NCBI GenBank assembly: GCA_036924085.1
Contig: JAVGWX010000019.1
Coordinates: forward strand, 9,442,361-9,506,360
Direction: 5' to 3'
Source: Ariolimax columbianus
Taxonomy: Eukaryota > Mollusca > Gastropoda > Stylommatophora > Arionidae
Length of the DNA: 64,000 nucleotides
Shown: in pieces, positions 45,209 to 54,952 of the stretch
Position numbering within the stretch: position 1 is the stretch's first letter
How the letters are laid out: each line of letters opens with the position of its first letter
The notes under the pieces: model-generated
The model's input: the letters and a program-made list of their open reading frames with translations, nothing else
What the model was told of the DNA's origin: nothing
The model's database searches: none
Position numbers and translations under genes: made by a program

Positions 45209-45420
45209 TTAACCCTTTACACTTTAACATGTCTAAAACCACCAGCAAAAGGGGTTATGTACTTTCCCTTTAACCAACCAGCCAAGGCAGACGGAGCAAA
45301 TATGTGAGGACAGTGATGACTTTGATGAAGAAAATGAACCTCAATAAGGCATCTACTCTGAAACCAAGTGTGATAACTGATAAAGACGATTCCTTTAAGG
45401 CGTAGGGTGTAATGGGTTAA
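45209..45420. mobile_element. TTAA-flanked MITE candidate (piggyBac-like)
   Basis: TTAA occurs at both borders (45209-45212 and 45417-45420). Inside, the left end CCCTTTACACTTTAAC and the reverse complement of the right end CCCATTACACCCTACG form short imperfect inverted repeats beginning CCC. The 204-base interior is non-coding. TTAA duplication with a CCC start is the hallmark of piggyBac-type elements. Confidence 0.5.
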
Positions 45421-45489
45421 ACAAAGATTCAACACTGAATTTGAAGCATAGATTCAAACACTGAATTTGAGGCATAAATTCAACACTGA

Positions 45490-45610
45490 ACTTGAAGCAT
45501 TCACCACTCTCTGATTAAAATAATATTTCCTAATATTTAATCTGGACCTTTCTTTAGTTAATTTGTAGCTATGCCCTATGGTTCTATTGCTAGGTGCGTG
45601 ACGCATAGTT
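45490..45610 (-). mobile_element. CR1-like fragment
   Basis: CATTCACCACTCTCTGATTA, TAATATTTAATCTGGACCTT and TTTGTAGCTATGCCCTATGG match 55120-55205 of the larger CR1-like copy. Confidence 0.75.
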
Positions 45611-45700
45611 GGACGAATAAACAGTAACAAAAATGTGGAATAAAATATTTAATATTTAACAAAATAAATATTGATAAAAATAAAAAGTAACAGAGAATTA

Positions 45701-45714
45701 AATTAAATGTTCTT
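45701..45714. other. 14-base target-site duplication, left
   Basis: AATTAAATGTTCTT is found here and again at 48269-48282, bracketing the I-type element exactly. Confidence 0.9.
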
Positions 45715-48246
45715 GTCGATCACTATGCCAGAGCAAACCACATCGAGGTCCCTGCAGATAAGCATACAGACATTAGCGAAGAGCTAAAGGGGCACGAAAA
45801 CATGAATACGGCACCTGAAGAGCACATGATGGTCAAATTAACAATGCGCGAAATGGAAGAGGCTATGAGAACACTAAAGAAAAGGAAATCTCCCGGAAAA
45901 GACGGGATAACAAACGAAATGCTAATGGGGCTGGGCCAAACAGCGAAGAGGAAACTGCTATCGGTCCTGAACCAAAGCTGGAAAAGGGGAATTGTACCCC
46001 AGGCATGGAAAGACGCAATACTGGTACCAGTACCAAAAACAGGAAAGGACAAAACAGATCCAAATGGATACAGGCCCATAAGCCTACTGAGCTGTGTCGG
46101 CAAGCTGATGGAACGGAGGATAAACACCAGACTGATGTGGCATCTGGAAGAAAAACGAATACTAATTCCACAGCAAGCCGGCTTTAGACAGCACAGATCC
46201 ACTGAGGACCAGGTCATCCTCATGGACCAGGTCATCCTCATAGCCCAGGAGATAGAAGATGCCTACCAGGCACAGAAACACACAGTAGCTGTTTGGGTGG
46301 ATCTGGAAAAGGCATTTGACAAAGTCTGGAAGGATGGACTTAGAGTCAAGCTAAGAAGAAGTGATGTCTGTGGGAAGATGTACAAGTGGATCAACCACTA
46401 CCTCAAACAAAGAACGGCCAGAGTCCAAGTACAAGGGCAGATGAGCAAAAAGGTGACACTCGAGCAGGGAGTGCCCCAAGGGGGAGTACTGTCACCCACA
46501 CTCTTCCTGGTATATATAAACGATATTACAGAGAATATACCAAGAAGAGTCCATAGCTCAATGTTTGCAGACGATCTGGCTATGTGGACCTCTGAAAAGA
46601 ATCTCACCATAGCAAGAAATCGGATGCAGACGGCCCTAACATCGCTGGAAGAGTGGGCGAACTCATGGCTGGTCAAAATAAACGAGGAGAAAACCACATG
46701 CACAATATTCTCGCTTTCATTAAAACCCTAAAGTACCAAATTAAGTCTAAATGGCAAAATCCTGCAGCCAAACGACAACCCAACCTATCTGGGAGTCACA
46801 TTTGATCGACGCATGACATGGAAAAGTCAGATTGAGAGAAACCGAATGAAAGCCAGAGAAAGAATGGCAATCATGAGGAAACTCGCTGGCAAAAGCTGGG
46901 GAGCAGACGAAGGCATACTAAAGAAACTGTACACTGGAAGAGTGAGACCAGTTCTCGAGTATGGCATTGCGGCATGGACAACAGCAGCGAAGGCGAACTT
47001 CGATAAAGTTAGCAAACTTCAAAACCAAGCCATGAGAATTATAACAGGTGGCATGAAGTCAACGCCAATTGTAGAACTTGAAAAGATTACAAAACTGCAA
47101 TCCATGACCGATAGAAGACACTGCAGAGCCCAGCTGCAGTCAGAGAAACTCCGAAGACTGACCGACCATCCAATGCACCAGAGACTAAACAATTTGGGAA
47201 ATGGGAAACTAAAGCGGAGAAACTTTGCAGAAATAGCCAAAGCAAAGATGCACGAAGATCCCATAAACGCACTAACAACACCAAAACCCATCACTACTGT
47301 ACGAAAACCTACCTGGAGGCAGGATATATTTCCAGAGGTGGTAGAAAATATACCAGGTATTGCAAACAAAAACTGCCAGACTTAAAAAGAAAGGAGAGAT
47401 ACTACCCTAAGCTTCATAGCGAAAAGCTACCCAAGCATGGACTGGACCCATGCATACACCGACGGTTCTGTAACAAATACTACACAGAACGGAGGGGCAG
47501 GAGCATTCCTGAACCTACCAAATGGCAGACAAATAACACTGTCATTCGCTACTGGTAAGTACACAAGCAATTTCTGAGCGGAGGCAGAGGCACTGAGGGC
47601 GGCAGTGGAAGAAATGGTGACACACAGTGAAAATGAAAGCCATATAGTCCTGCTTACAGATGCTCTCGCCGTAGTCACAGCGTTAAAAAGCCAGAAATAT
47701 ACTGAGCTTAATGACTTAAGAGCAGCACTCTGCAAACTGTGCCAGCAGTCCGCACCAAAAAGCGTAGTGGTACAGTGGGTCCCATCACACTGCAACATCC
47801 AAGGCAACGAGGAGGCAGACAGACTGGCAAAAGAAGGTGCAAGACTACCACAAACAGATACTAGCATGACGTACAAAGAGTCAAAACGGCTTATCAAAGC
47901 CAGATACATGACCAAATGGGAAACTGAACATACTGGTTACACCAAAAACGATGCCTATTACCAGTTGAACCGAAGAGAGCAGGTCGTCGTCTTCAGACTT
48001 CGCACTGGCCACAATAGACTGAGGTACCACCTATTCAACAAATTGAAGATAGGGTTTACCGACGAATGCCCGTGCGGTACTGGTAAAATGACCGCTGAAC
48101 ATCTGCTGCAGAACTGCCCGACATACGAGGATCAGAGAGAGCAGATGTGGCCATCACCAGTGGAACTGCAAGACAAGCTCTATGGCAGTGGCGACAGCCT
48201 CAGGATGACCGCCGCTTTTTTCGAAAAAATAATGGTTACTGTCTGA
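45715..48246 (+). pseudogene. ORF2 remnant: reverse transcriptase, RNase H, zinc motif
   Basis: A single frame of 844 codons is interrupted only by stops at 46729-46731 (TAA), 47383-47385 (TAA) and 47575-47577 (TGA). In order it shows the linker DHYARANHIEVPADKH, RT blocks KSPGKDGITNEML, NGYRPISLLSCVGKLMERR, QAGFRQHRSTEDQ, VDLEKAFDKVW, GVPQGGVLSPTLF, and the catalytic FADD at 46564-46575. After the thumb (YLGVTFDRRMTW) come the RNase H residues: Asp in YTDGS (about 47461), Glu in AEAEAL, Asp in LLTDALAV and His/Asp in VPSHCNIQGNEEADRLAK. The end is a C-X-C-X7-H-X4-C motif (CPCGTGKMTAEHLLQNCP). RNase H after RT is typical of the I/Nimb and some Jockey-related lineages. The stops make it non-functional. 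Confidence 0.9.
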
Positions 48247-48268
48247 CTGCGTACGCAGAAGAAGAAGA
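45715..48268 (+). mobile_element. 5'-truncated I-type non-LTR retrotransposon
   Basis: The element runs from the edge of the left target duplication to a (GAA)n tail at 48258-48268. Coding sequence starts in frame at the first base, so the 5' part, including the endonuclease, was lost at insertion. It contains reverse transcriptase, RNase H and a C-terminal zinc motif in one frame. A 14-base perfect duplication indicates a fairly recent target-primed insertion. Confidence 0.92.
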
Positions 48269-48284
48269 AATTAAATGTTCTTAA

Positions 48285-48690
48285 ATTGTTCGAATTATTT
48301 CTTTCGTTATATTTGCAATCTCATTGGGGGAGGAAACTACCTGTTACCAGACGCGTCAGCAGGGTTGCGTATTGTTGAAAGGCCTCCTAATTTGGAGATT
48401 AGCTGCGAATATAAAATAAGCAGCCGTGGACAAAAACGGGTCGGTAGGAATGGAGGCTATAAGGAGACAGCCACTCTGGCATGCAAAGATACAACAGGCT
48501 GTTTGTCTTAACTAAATGATTATAAGACAAACTGTAGAGGGAACTGGACTGATCTTAATGTCGACGAACAGGCGAGAAATAAGGACCACGATTTACGGAA
48601 TATGGAATTTAAGAAGTCTAAACGGGAAATAAAATGAACTAATAGAACCGACTAAGAATGCAAAATTTCTAGTCCTGAATCTTATAGAAA
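48285..48690. other. Unassigned sequence
   Basis: Nothing firm; it may be the decayed 5' part of the endonuclease fragment that follows. Confidence 0.4.
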
Positions 48691-48699
48691 TAAAGAAAA

Positions 48700-49480
48700 A
48701 GGTACAGGGCGTTCTAGACCATGATGGCAACATGTTATACTACAGCGGTGACTGTAACTAAAAGAGACAGGGCAAGGGTGAGCTGTATAGTGGATAGTAA
48801 TAAAAAAGCAAACATTAAAGGATGGAAGTTCATTTCAGAACGACTGATGGTTCTAAGTCTACAAGGGAATGATAGTAAAATGGATATCGTCACTGTGTAT
48901 GCACCAAACGAAGATGAGAGCACTGACATAAAAGATGAATTTTATGAGCTCCTTCAAAGGATCATTGGCGGTTGTCAAAATAAAAATTAAGATTGGTAAA
49001 GCGGCAGGACATGATGGTATAGCACCAGAAATGGTTAAATACGTGAGAACGGCAGAAGAGATACTATTCATGGAGATTCTTAAGACAACTTGGTGCCACA
49101 AAAAGATACCAAGAGATTGTGAGGTTGCCATAATAATACCAATATTTAAAAAGGGCGACAATCGGAAAAATGTAAAAATCACAGAGGAATTTCCCTCTCA
49201 GTGTCCCCAGGAAAGTCTACTCTAGGATTCTACAACGGCGATTAAGAGGTCTAGAAAGGGCCAAGTATGGACTAGACTCAATGTGGTTTTTTGGCAAACA
49301 GAAGAACTCAAAACTTTATTTTTACACTCAGACAGGTGAGCAAAAAGGCTCTTGAGTGTAATAAGGAGATGCATCTCTGTCTTTTGAATTTGGGATAGGC
49401 ATTCGATAAAGTTCTTTTAATTTTTTTGGAAGAATTAAAAGAAACGTTGACAAATTTTAATATTTAAATGAAACATTAAA
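48700..49480 (+). pseudogene. Endonuclease/reverse-transcriptase fragment (RTE-like), internally deleted
   Basis: First an endonuclease stretch (ISERLMVLSLQGNDS and VTVYAPNEDESTDIKDEFYE), then, after a deletion and in another frame, RT blocks GKAAGHDGIAPEMVKY, KKIPRDCEVAIIIPIFKKGD and RKVYSRILQRRLRGLE, then a late AFDKV-like piece near 49395. The catalytic centre is gone. The closest style is the endonuclease-reverse-transcriptase elements of the RTE type. Confidence 0.8.
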
Positions 49481-49765
49481 AAAAAATTAGGTTACTCCCT
49501 TAAAGAAAGTCCATATTTTATAGTATTTTTATGTTAAAATCGTATTTCACAGTGCACGTTAACACATGGTTAGCATTTGTTTATTCTGTTTTCCCTGCCC
49601 TTGTGATTCAGTCTTTGCCTGTGTTTTGATATTGTAAAAGTTTATCTTACATCGTATGTTTACAATCTGTTAAATAAAAAATTGTGAATTATACATTTAC
49701 CATAGGTAGTATAAATAAAGAACTCGTCACCACATGCGGCACAAATGAAATATGGTGTTAGGTTC
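49481..49765. other. AT-rich intron sequence
   Basis: Nothing recognised. Confidence 0.4.
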
Positions 49766-49769
49766 ATAT

Positions 49770-49925
49770 TATTTTGTAACCCATGGCACTTAGTGGATGA
49801 TGTGGTCAGCATCAAGCCGGCCGACTTTACTTCCCGGTTTGAACCGGTACCAATTTAAGGCTGGGTCAACCCGGGAGCCAAAAAACATTTCCGCCTCAAC
49901 TGTGGAGTGAGCTCATGGTATCCAC
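49770..49925 (-). mobile_element. tRNA-derived SINE, antisense copy
   Basis: Read on minus: CTCCACAGTTGAGGCGGAAA, GGCTCCCGGGTTGACCCAGC and CTTAAATTGGTACCGGTTC. These are the body blocks of the SINE at 24641-24900; the tRNA-like head is missing. Confidence 0.75.
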
Positions 49926-50558
49926 TATAAAGCGTATTTTTGGCACATAATTTTGCCCAATCTCTGGCCAGTATTCTTTACTTTGTAAATGTCATATTCT
50001 TTAGTTTTTATTATTTTATGTTTCTTTCTGGTATATGTATATATATATATATATATATTCTTCTCATCTTTTACTGGCGTTTGATTATGTTTCTTCTATG
50101 TATTTTCTTAGTATATGATGTATAGTACTAGTTTCAAATTTTCTTTTACTCTCCTTCTTATTAAAATAAATAGTTCTTATTTCACGACATAATGTTTTAA
50201 AATACATTGGTTAAAATCTTTAAATATTTGTTGCTTTTTTGCCAATACCAGGATAATAATTATTTCCATCTTCTGGGATGGAAAGATACTGATTTGTTTT
50301 CTATAATATTTACTGCATTTTTATTTTTAGACGCCCCCTCTCGTTTTCTCACCTTTATTATTTTTTCTTGCTCAAACAAAATTATCTATTATTTCTTTGC
50401 TTAATTTTGGATCCTCTAAAGACATTGTAATACCAATATTGAAGATAGTATACAGTGTGGCAATTGATAAGCTCAACCAAAGACATTCCAGTCAGGCACT
50501 AAACCAACAAATATCAAGGTCATTTTAAGTGAGGGCATTTCAGTCAAGTGTATGTTGT
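49926..50558. other. AT-rich intron sequence
   Basis: Contains a short (AT)n run at 50036-50058. No exon or element recognised. Confidence 0.45.
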
Positions 50559-50559
50559 T

Positions 50560-50945
50560 TTCCTTATTCATCATCCATTCATCACAGCACTATCCAATAA
50601 TCTTTGGGCTTTTGAAACTTCCTTATTCATCATCCATTCATCACAGAACTATCCAATAATCTTTGGGCTTTTGAAACTTCCTTATTCATCATCCATTCAT
50701 CACAGAACTATCCAATAATCTTTGGGCTTTTGAAACTTCCTTATTCATCATCCATTCATCACAGCACTATCCAATAATCTTTGGGCTTTTGAAACTTCCT
50801 TATTCATCATCCATTCATCACAGCACTATCCAATAATCTTTGGGCTTTTGAAACTTCCTTATTCATCATCCATTCATCACAGCACTATCCAATAATCTTT
50901 GGGCTTTTGAAACTTCCTTATTCATCATCCATTCATCACAAGACT
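50560..50945 (+). repeat. 58-base minisatellite, about 6.5 copies
   Basis: The unit CTTATTCATCATCCATTCAT, CACAGCACTATCCAATAATC and TTTGGGCTTTTGAAACTT; the copies are almost identical except for C/A at one site. Confidence 0.96.
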
Positions 50946-51880
50946 GTCCAATAATCTGTGTGTTGTTAAAGCTTTTCAATAAGTCAGTTCATTTAGGGCT
51001 CAATAACTGATAACCCATGTATCCTTTCCATATTTTGGTTTGACATTTGTGTAGCTAAATTCTTCTTACTCTTCTCTTCATTTCCTTAACCTAACCCTTT
51101 ACAGCCCAAATTGTCCATTGTAGTCAACAAGAGTAGCACCCCCTAGAGCTCTGTTTATTTGAAGTCACGTGTCCCGTGTGGTCTGACAGGGTATTTGTGT
51201 ATGGCAAAGATAAGAATAGGCTCACTGTCTCACAGAGAGCATATCGTAAGAGGCGACTAACTGTATAACATGGCATAACACCGGCTATGGTTAGGTGGTT
51301 TGTTTAGAGCAACATAGATGGCGCCTAACAGGCTGCGGGTCTACTTTGCTCTAGTGTTTGAGTCTAATAGGATGGACTCGCACATCGCTGAACCACCCTT
51401 CGTAAGTGCTTGTCCCAACGCAGCGGAGTATTAAGCTGCTCGAGCCTAGCCAAGTGAGCAAGAAACCCTTCTCCCGGCTATATCCAGCTCATACCAGAGC
51501 TGAGACCTGCACAGGGGCATCTGCAACTGTAGAAGTACATGTCGATTAAGAACTACAAGACCCAGATGTCCATGCTCGGCCTCGTTGTGAGTCTAGATGC
51601 TCCGGGTCATTCCATTGTTCTTAGCAGTGGTTATTCTAGCGAGTGCTCAAATTTCTGCCGGTTAAATCAAGTCTGTTTATCAAGTCTGTTTATGAAGTCT
51701 GTTTATCAAGTATGTTTATCAAGTCTGTTTCAAATGATTTTTTTTATTTGAGTAAATCTGTCCCGTATTATAGAAGTTGTTGTGTCTTGTACGACTTAAT
51801 TAAAAGTCCTCTCCTAACTAATTTACTTTCCGTGTCCAAATACCACGATATATAGTATGCATCTAGTATACAGCGACATG
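50946..51880. other. Unassigned intron sequence with a dispersed repeat
   Basis: AGAGCAACATAGATGGCGCC at 51308 recurs near 26270. The stretch 51665-51735 has a short 13-base repeat (AAGTCTGTTTATC). No gene was recognised. Confidence 0.4.
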
Positions 51881-51884
51881 TATT

Positions 51885-52700
51885 ACCTTGTCATTTACCT
51901 CCAGAATGTCGCACCTATTGCATGTTTCCGGGAGGTTGGGGCAGGTCATCATGTTGTCTGGGTTCTGTATTGCACCCCAGTCACATGTGTCATCATCTGT
52001 GTATCTCTATCGTTTCATATTTCTCTTACACCGTAATACACCAATTCGGAGTCTGTCCAGCGACTTCAATTGTGTGTATGGCAGATGATGTCCGAGGGCA
52101 GGTTCCTTCGAAGTTCCATCTCTGGGGCCTGCATCAATTCATGCTCTCTCTCTCGATATAGCGACTTTCAGGGTTTGCCTGTATGGGCGGTGTTGATTTT
52201 AGAAAACGTCTAGATTTGTGCCTGATGCTCTGTTCCTGATGCCCAATGTTTGGGTATCTTGGGTCCTGCTTCTGTTTTTCTTTGCTCGATTTCTGCTGCG
52301 ACGCTTCTTCGAATCTCGGGTGGGGCTATGCCAATTATGGGCTATATTTTATCGATGTGTGTGGGTTTTAGGCACCCTAATACTATCACCCGCCTATTTA
52401 TTGCAATATCATATAGTTTTACGTGGGAACAGTTTGTCCAGACTGGCACAGCGTATTAAGCTACGAAAGAAAAATACAAGCCAAGTGCAGATGTCCGAAG
52501 GATTAATGGTTGTGATTCACACCCTTCCCCTACCCCACCCCCACATCCCGACCCATGCTGTGTCGGTCAGTTTTCGGATGATATTGTTTCTTGCGTGTAT
52601 CTCACGCTTTGTTTCCTGGCAGTGCGTCTTGTACGACAATGTGTGGTTTAACTTCACACCTAGATATTTGGGAGCCGTGCAGTGTTCAAGCTCCTGCCCT
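51885..52700 (-). pseudogene. Jockey-like reverse-transcriptase C-terminal fragment
   Basis: On minus from about 52680: PKYLGVKLNHTLSYKTHCQE, EIHARNNIIRKLTDTAWVG (RT thumb region), a long decayed stretch with stops, then LKSLDRLRIGVLRCK and a terminal zinc motif in CDWGAIQNPDNMMTCPNLP. This order (KYLGV...TL...H...NN..KLT, and a C-terminal CXC..H/C knuckle) is typical of Jockey/I-related elements. RT catalytic motifs are not retained. Confidence 0.7.
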
Positions 52701-52744
52701 TTCTACCTAATATGATGTTTTCTTTTTGCCTCTCTGTTTCTGAG

Positions 52745-52965
52745 GTGATATGCACATACCTGGCTTTTACTGGGATTTGGTTCAAGGTGATTCTTGTGGC
52801 ATGCACATATCTGGGTTTTACTGGGATTTGGTTTAAGGTGATTCTTGTGGCAAGCAAATACCTGGGTTTTACTGGGATTTGGTTTAAGATGATTCTTGTG
52901 GAAGGCACATACCTGGGTTTTACTGGGATTTGGTTTAAGGTGATTCTTGTGGTAATATTAACCCT
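52745..52965 (+). repeat. 51-base minisatellite, about 4 copies
   Basis: The unit CTGGGTTTTACTGGGATTTG, GTTTAAGGTGATTCTTGTGG and CAAGCAAATAC. A minus frame with a repeating TRITLNQIPVKPRYV is an artefact of a period divisible by three. Confidence 0.93.
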
Positions 52966-53084
52966 CTCCAAATAGTCTGATTCACATAATTTTTCTTGCA
53001 TAAGTAAATCTGTATAATTTTCAAGTGGTTGTCTTTTAAGGCTAAATTTGTCACACAATGACATGAGGTCAACTGTCCTAACCA

Positions 53085-53270
53085 TAGATGTTACAATGAG
53101 ATGCAATCAACTGTCCTTACCATAGATGTAACAATTAGATGGAATCAACTGTCCTAACCATAGATGTAACAATGTGATGGGATCAACTGTCCTAACCTTA
53201 GATTTAACAATGTGATGAGATCAACTGTCCTTAACATAGATGTAACAATGAGATGGGATCAAGTGTATTA
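53085..53270 (+). repeat. 36-base minisatellite, about 5 copies
   Basis: The unit GATGGGATCAACTGTCCTAA plus CCATAGATGTAACAAT. Confidence 0.92.
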
Positions 53271-53319
53271 TAAATCTCAAATGGTTCAGTGATCCTGAAT
53301 ATATTCCAAGACAATTCAC

Positions 53320-54090
53320 TGACTCACTCTCTCACTAACTCACTCCCCGACAACTTAATTTCCTTTTCTCCTACTCACCTCTACTAATACAATTGCTCAC
53401 TTACAAAATGCAGTCACTCACTTACTTACCAAATAATTCACTTTTTCACGCAATAATTCACTCACCTACATACTCATTCACACACCCAGTCATCTCACTC
53501 ACTCACTCACCTCACACACCCACACACTAACTAATTCATACACAGCTCATCTCACAAACTCACTCATCTCACCCGTTCACACATTCACGAACTCATTCCC
53601 TCACTCAGTTAACCCATCACGAGTACTTAGCGTGCTCACTGATTTAGCTCACCCACTCACTTACGCTCTCATTCATTCACTCACCTCAACCACTCACCAA
53701 ACTCACTCACTCATCTCATTCCCTCATCAAGCCCACTCACTCATCCACCTTACACACTCGCTCACCTCACCCACCCTCACACACACAAACACACTCATTC
53801 ACCTATCTCAACCCCAAGCGCACACATTCAGTCCTTCACTCACTAAATCACTCACCCACCTCACCCACTCACTCAACCACTCACTGACCTCACCCACACA
53901 TAAACCCACTCACATCATCCACTCACATACCCATCCACTCACATCATCCACTCACATACCCATCCACTCACATACCCTTCTACACACACCACCCACTCAC
54001 TCACTCACTTCACCCCACACCCTCACCTCACCCACCCCCTCACTCACTTCACCCACTCATTCACACACTCACTCACTCATATATTCATTC
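53320..54090 (+). repeat. Cryptic ACTC/CACTCATTCACC-rich simple repeat
   Basis: About 770 bases dominated by CACTCACTCA, CACCCACTCA and ACATACCCATCCACTCA. It ends about 45 bases from the donor of the lectin exon at 54137. Confidence 0.93.
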
Positions 54091-54136
54091 ACAACATAAT
54101 AACGAATATTTGAGTAAAGACGAAAGCGAACTTTAC

Positions 54137-54445
54137 CTTTGAGACACGACACAATATCCGATGTAATATTCGATTCCCTAATCGTCTGTGCTCCGTATCT
54201 CTTGCATAGCTCTTCTTCATAGTATTCACTATACATGTATGTGTCGAATGAGAAGATTATCATGCACGTTTCTTCATCTGCACGAAACCAATCTTTGGGA
54301 CATCCTGTGGCTTTAGACGGATCGCAGACCATTTTTGTAGGCGTTGATGCAGCTGTCAATGATGTTATTAGTCTTGCTGACGTTGGCTTGAATAATGTTG
54401 ACAGAGATGATGTTGTGTTAGCAAGTTCACTCGCAAATGAATAAA
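54137..54445 (-). CDS. Receptor exon: Ser/Thr linker and first half of a C-type-lectin-like domain
   Basis: A 309-base exon follows the acceptor CAATTTAACACAGGATACAG and ends at AAAG/GTAAAG, phase 1 at both ends. The first 45 residues are rich in Ser, Thr and Ala (ELANTTSSLSTLF and SLTAASTPTK). The lectin-like fold then begins with the usual CP..W....E..C pattern (GCPKDWFRADEETCMIIFSF). Next is the first helix with the conserved C..YGA..I (YYEEELCKRYGAQTI), and the second helix starts at SDIVSCLK. The domain is cut here and continues at 44702. The linker could be a mucin-like stalk or the end of an N-terminal region whose signal peptide lies upstream. The C-type lectin call rests on cysteine, Trp and Gly-Ala spacing. 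Confidence 0.7.
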
Positions 54446-54449
54446 CTGT

Positions 54450-54949
54450 ATCCTGTGTTAAATTGGTGCTTGAATCGTACTCTTTGAAAAATTGAAAACT
54501 TTAAAAAAAATTGTGTTTGCATTTTTATTCAGATAATAAAAACAACTGTCAACAGTTATACACACCCCAAACTATAAATTCAATGGGTTGGTCAATTTTA
54601 TACTCAGAAAACAGTATTTGTAACGAGAGAGTAAGTAAGGTGCGCTGAGCAGATACTATTGATAAATTGACATGAAAGCCTGTAATAGAGACCCACATAA
54701 TAAACATAAATAGATATCGGTGGAAACACAAAATATTCAGGAAATCGTGAAATATGATGTCACAACGACCTCCCAGGTTACGTGAATGAATTTTAAAAAG
54801 ATAAGCTTTAAACAGTTGCATTGACTTACATATATATATATGCATACGTATGTATGTATTCAAAATCATCGAAAAAATAGGCTGCCAAAACAAACTGCTA
54901 CAGCAAACAGTGTGTTTATGCGGAAAAAGAAGAAAGACAGAGACGAATG
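54450..54949. other. AT-rich sequence upstream of the lectin exon
   Basis: A minus frame is open at 54893-54549 with an acceptor-like CTCTATTACAG inside it, but it ends in a stop and lacks a donor or recognisable domain. Not called. Confidence 0.4.
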
Positions 54950-54952
54950 TTT

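Noticed and set aside
44892..45248. Minus frame with a CQEH...LCLEK pattern reminiscent of an Ig F strand
   Set aside because: No splice sites in the right phase, and the underlying sequence resembles a SINE body.
47427..47915. Minus-strand ORF opposite the RNase H domain
   Set aside because: Shadow of the I-type element on the opposite strand; the plus reading has catalytic motifs.
54549..54893. Possible further minus-strand exon upstream of the lectin exon
   Set aside because: Open in AT-rich DNA and has an internal acceptor-like site, but it ends in a stop without a usable phase-1 donor and shows no domain.
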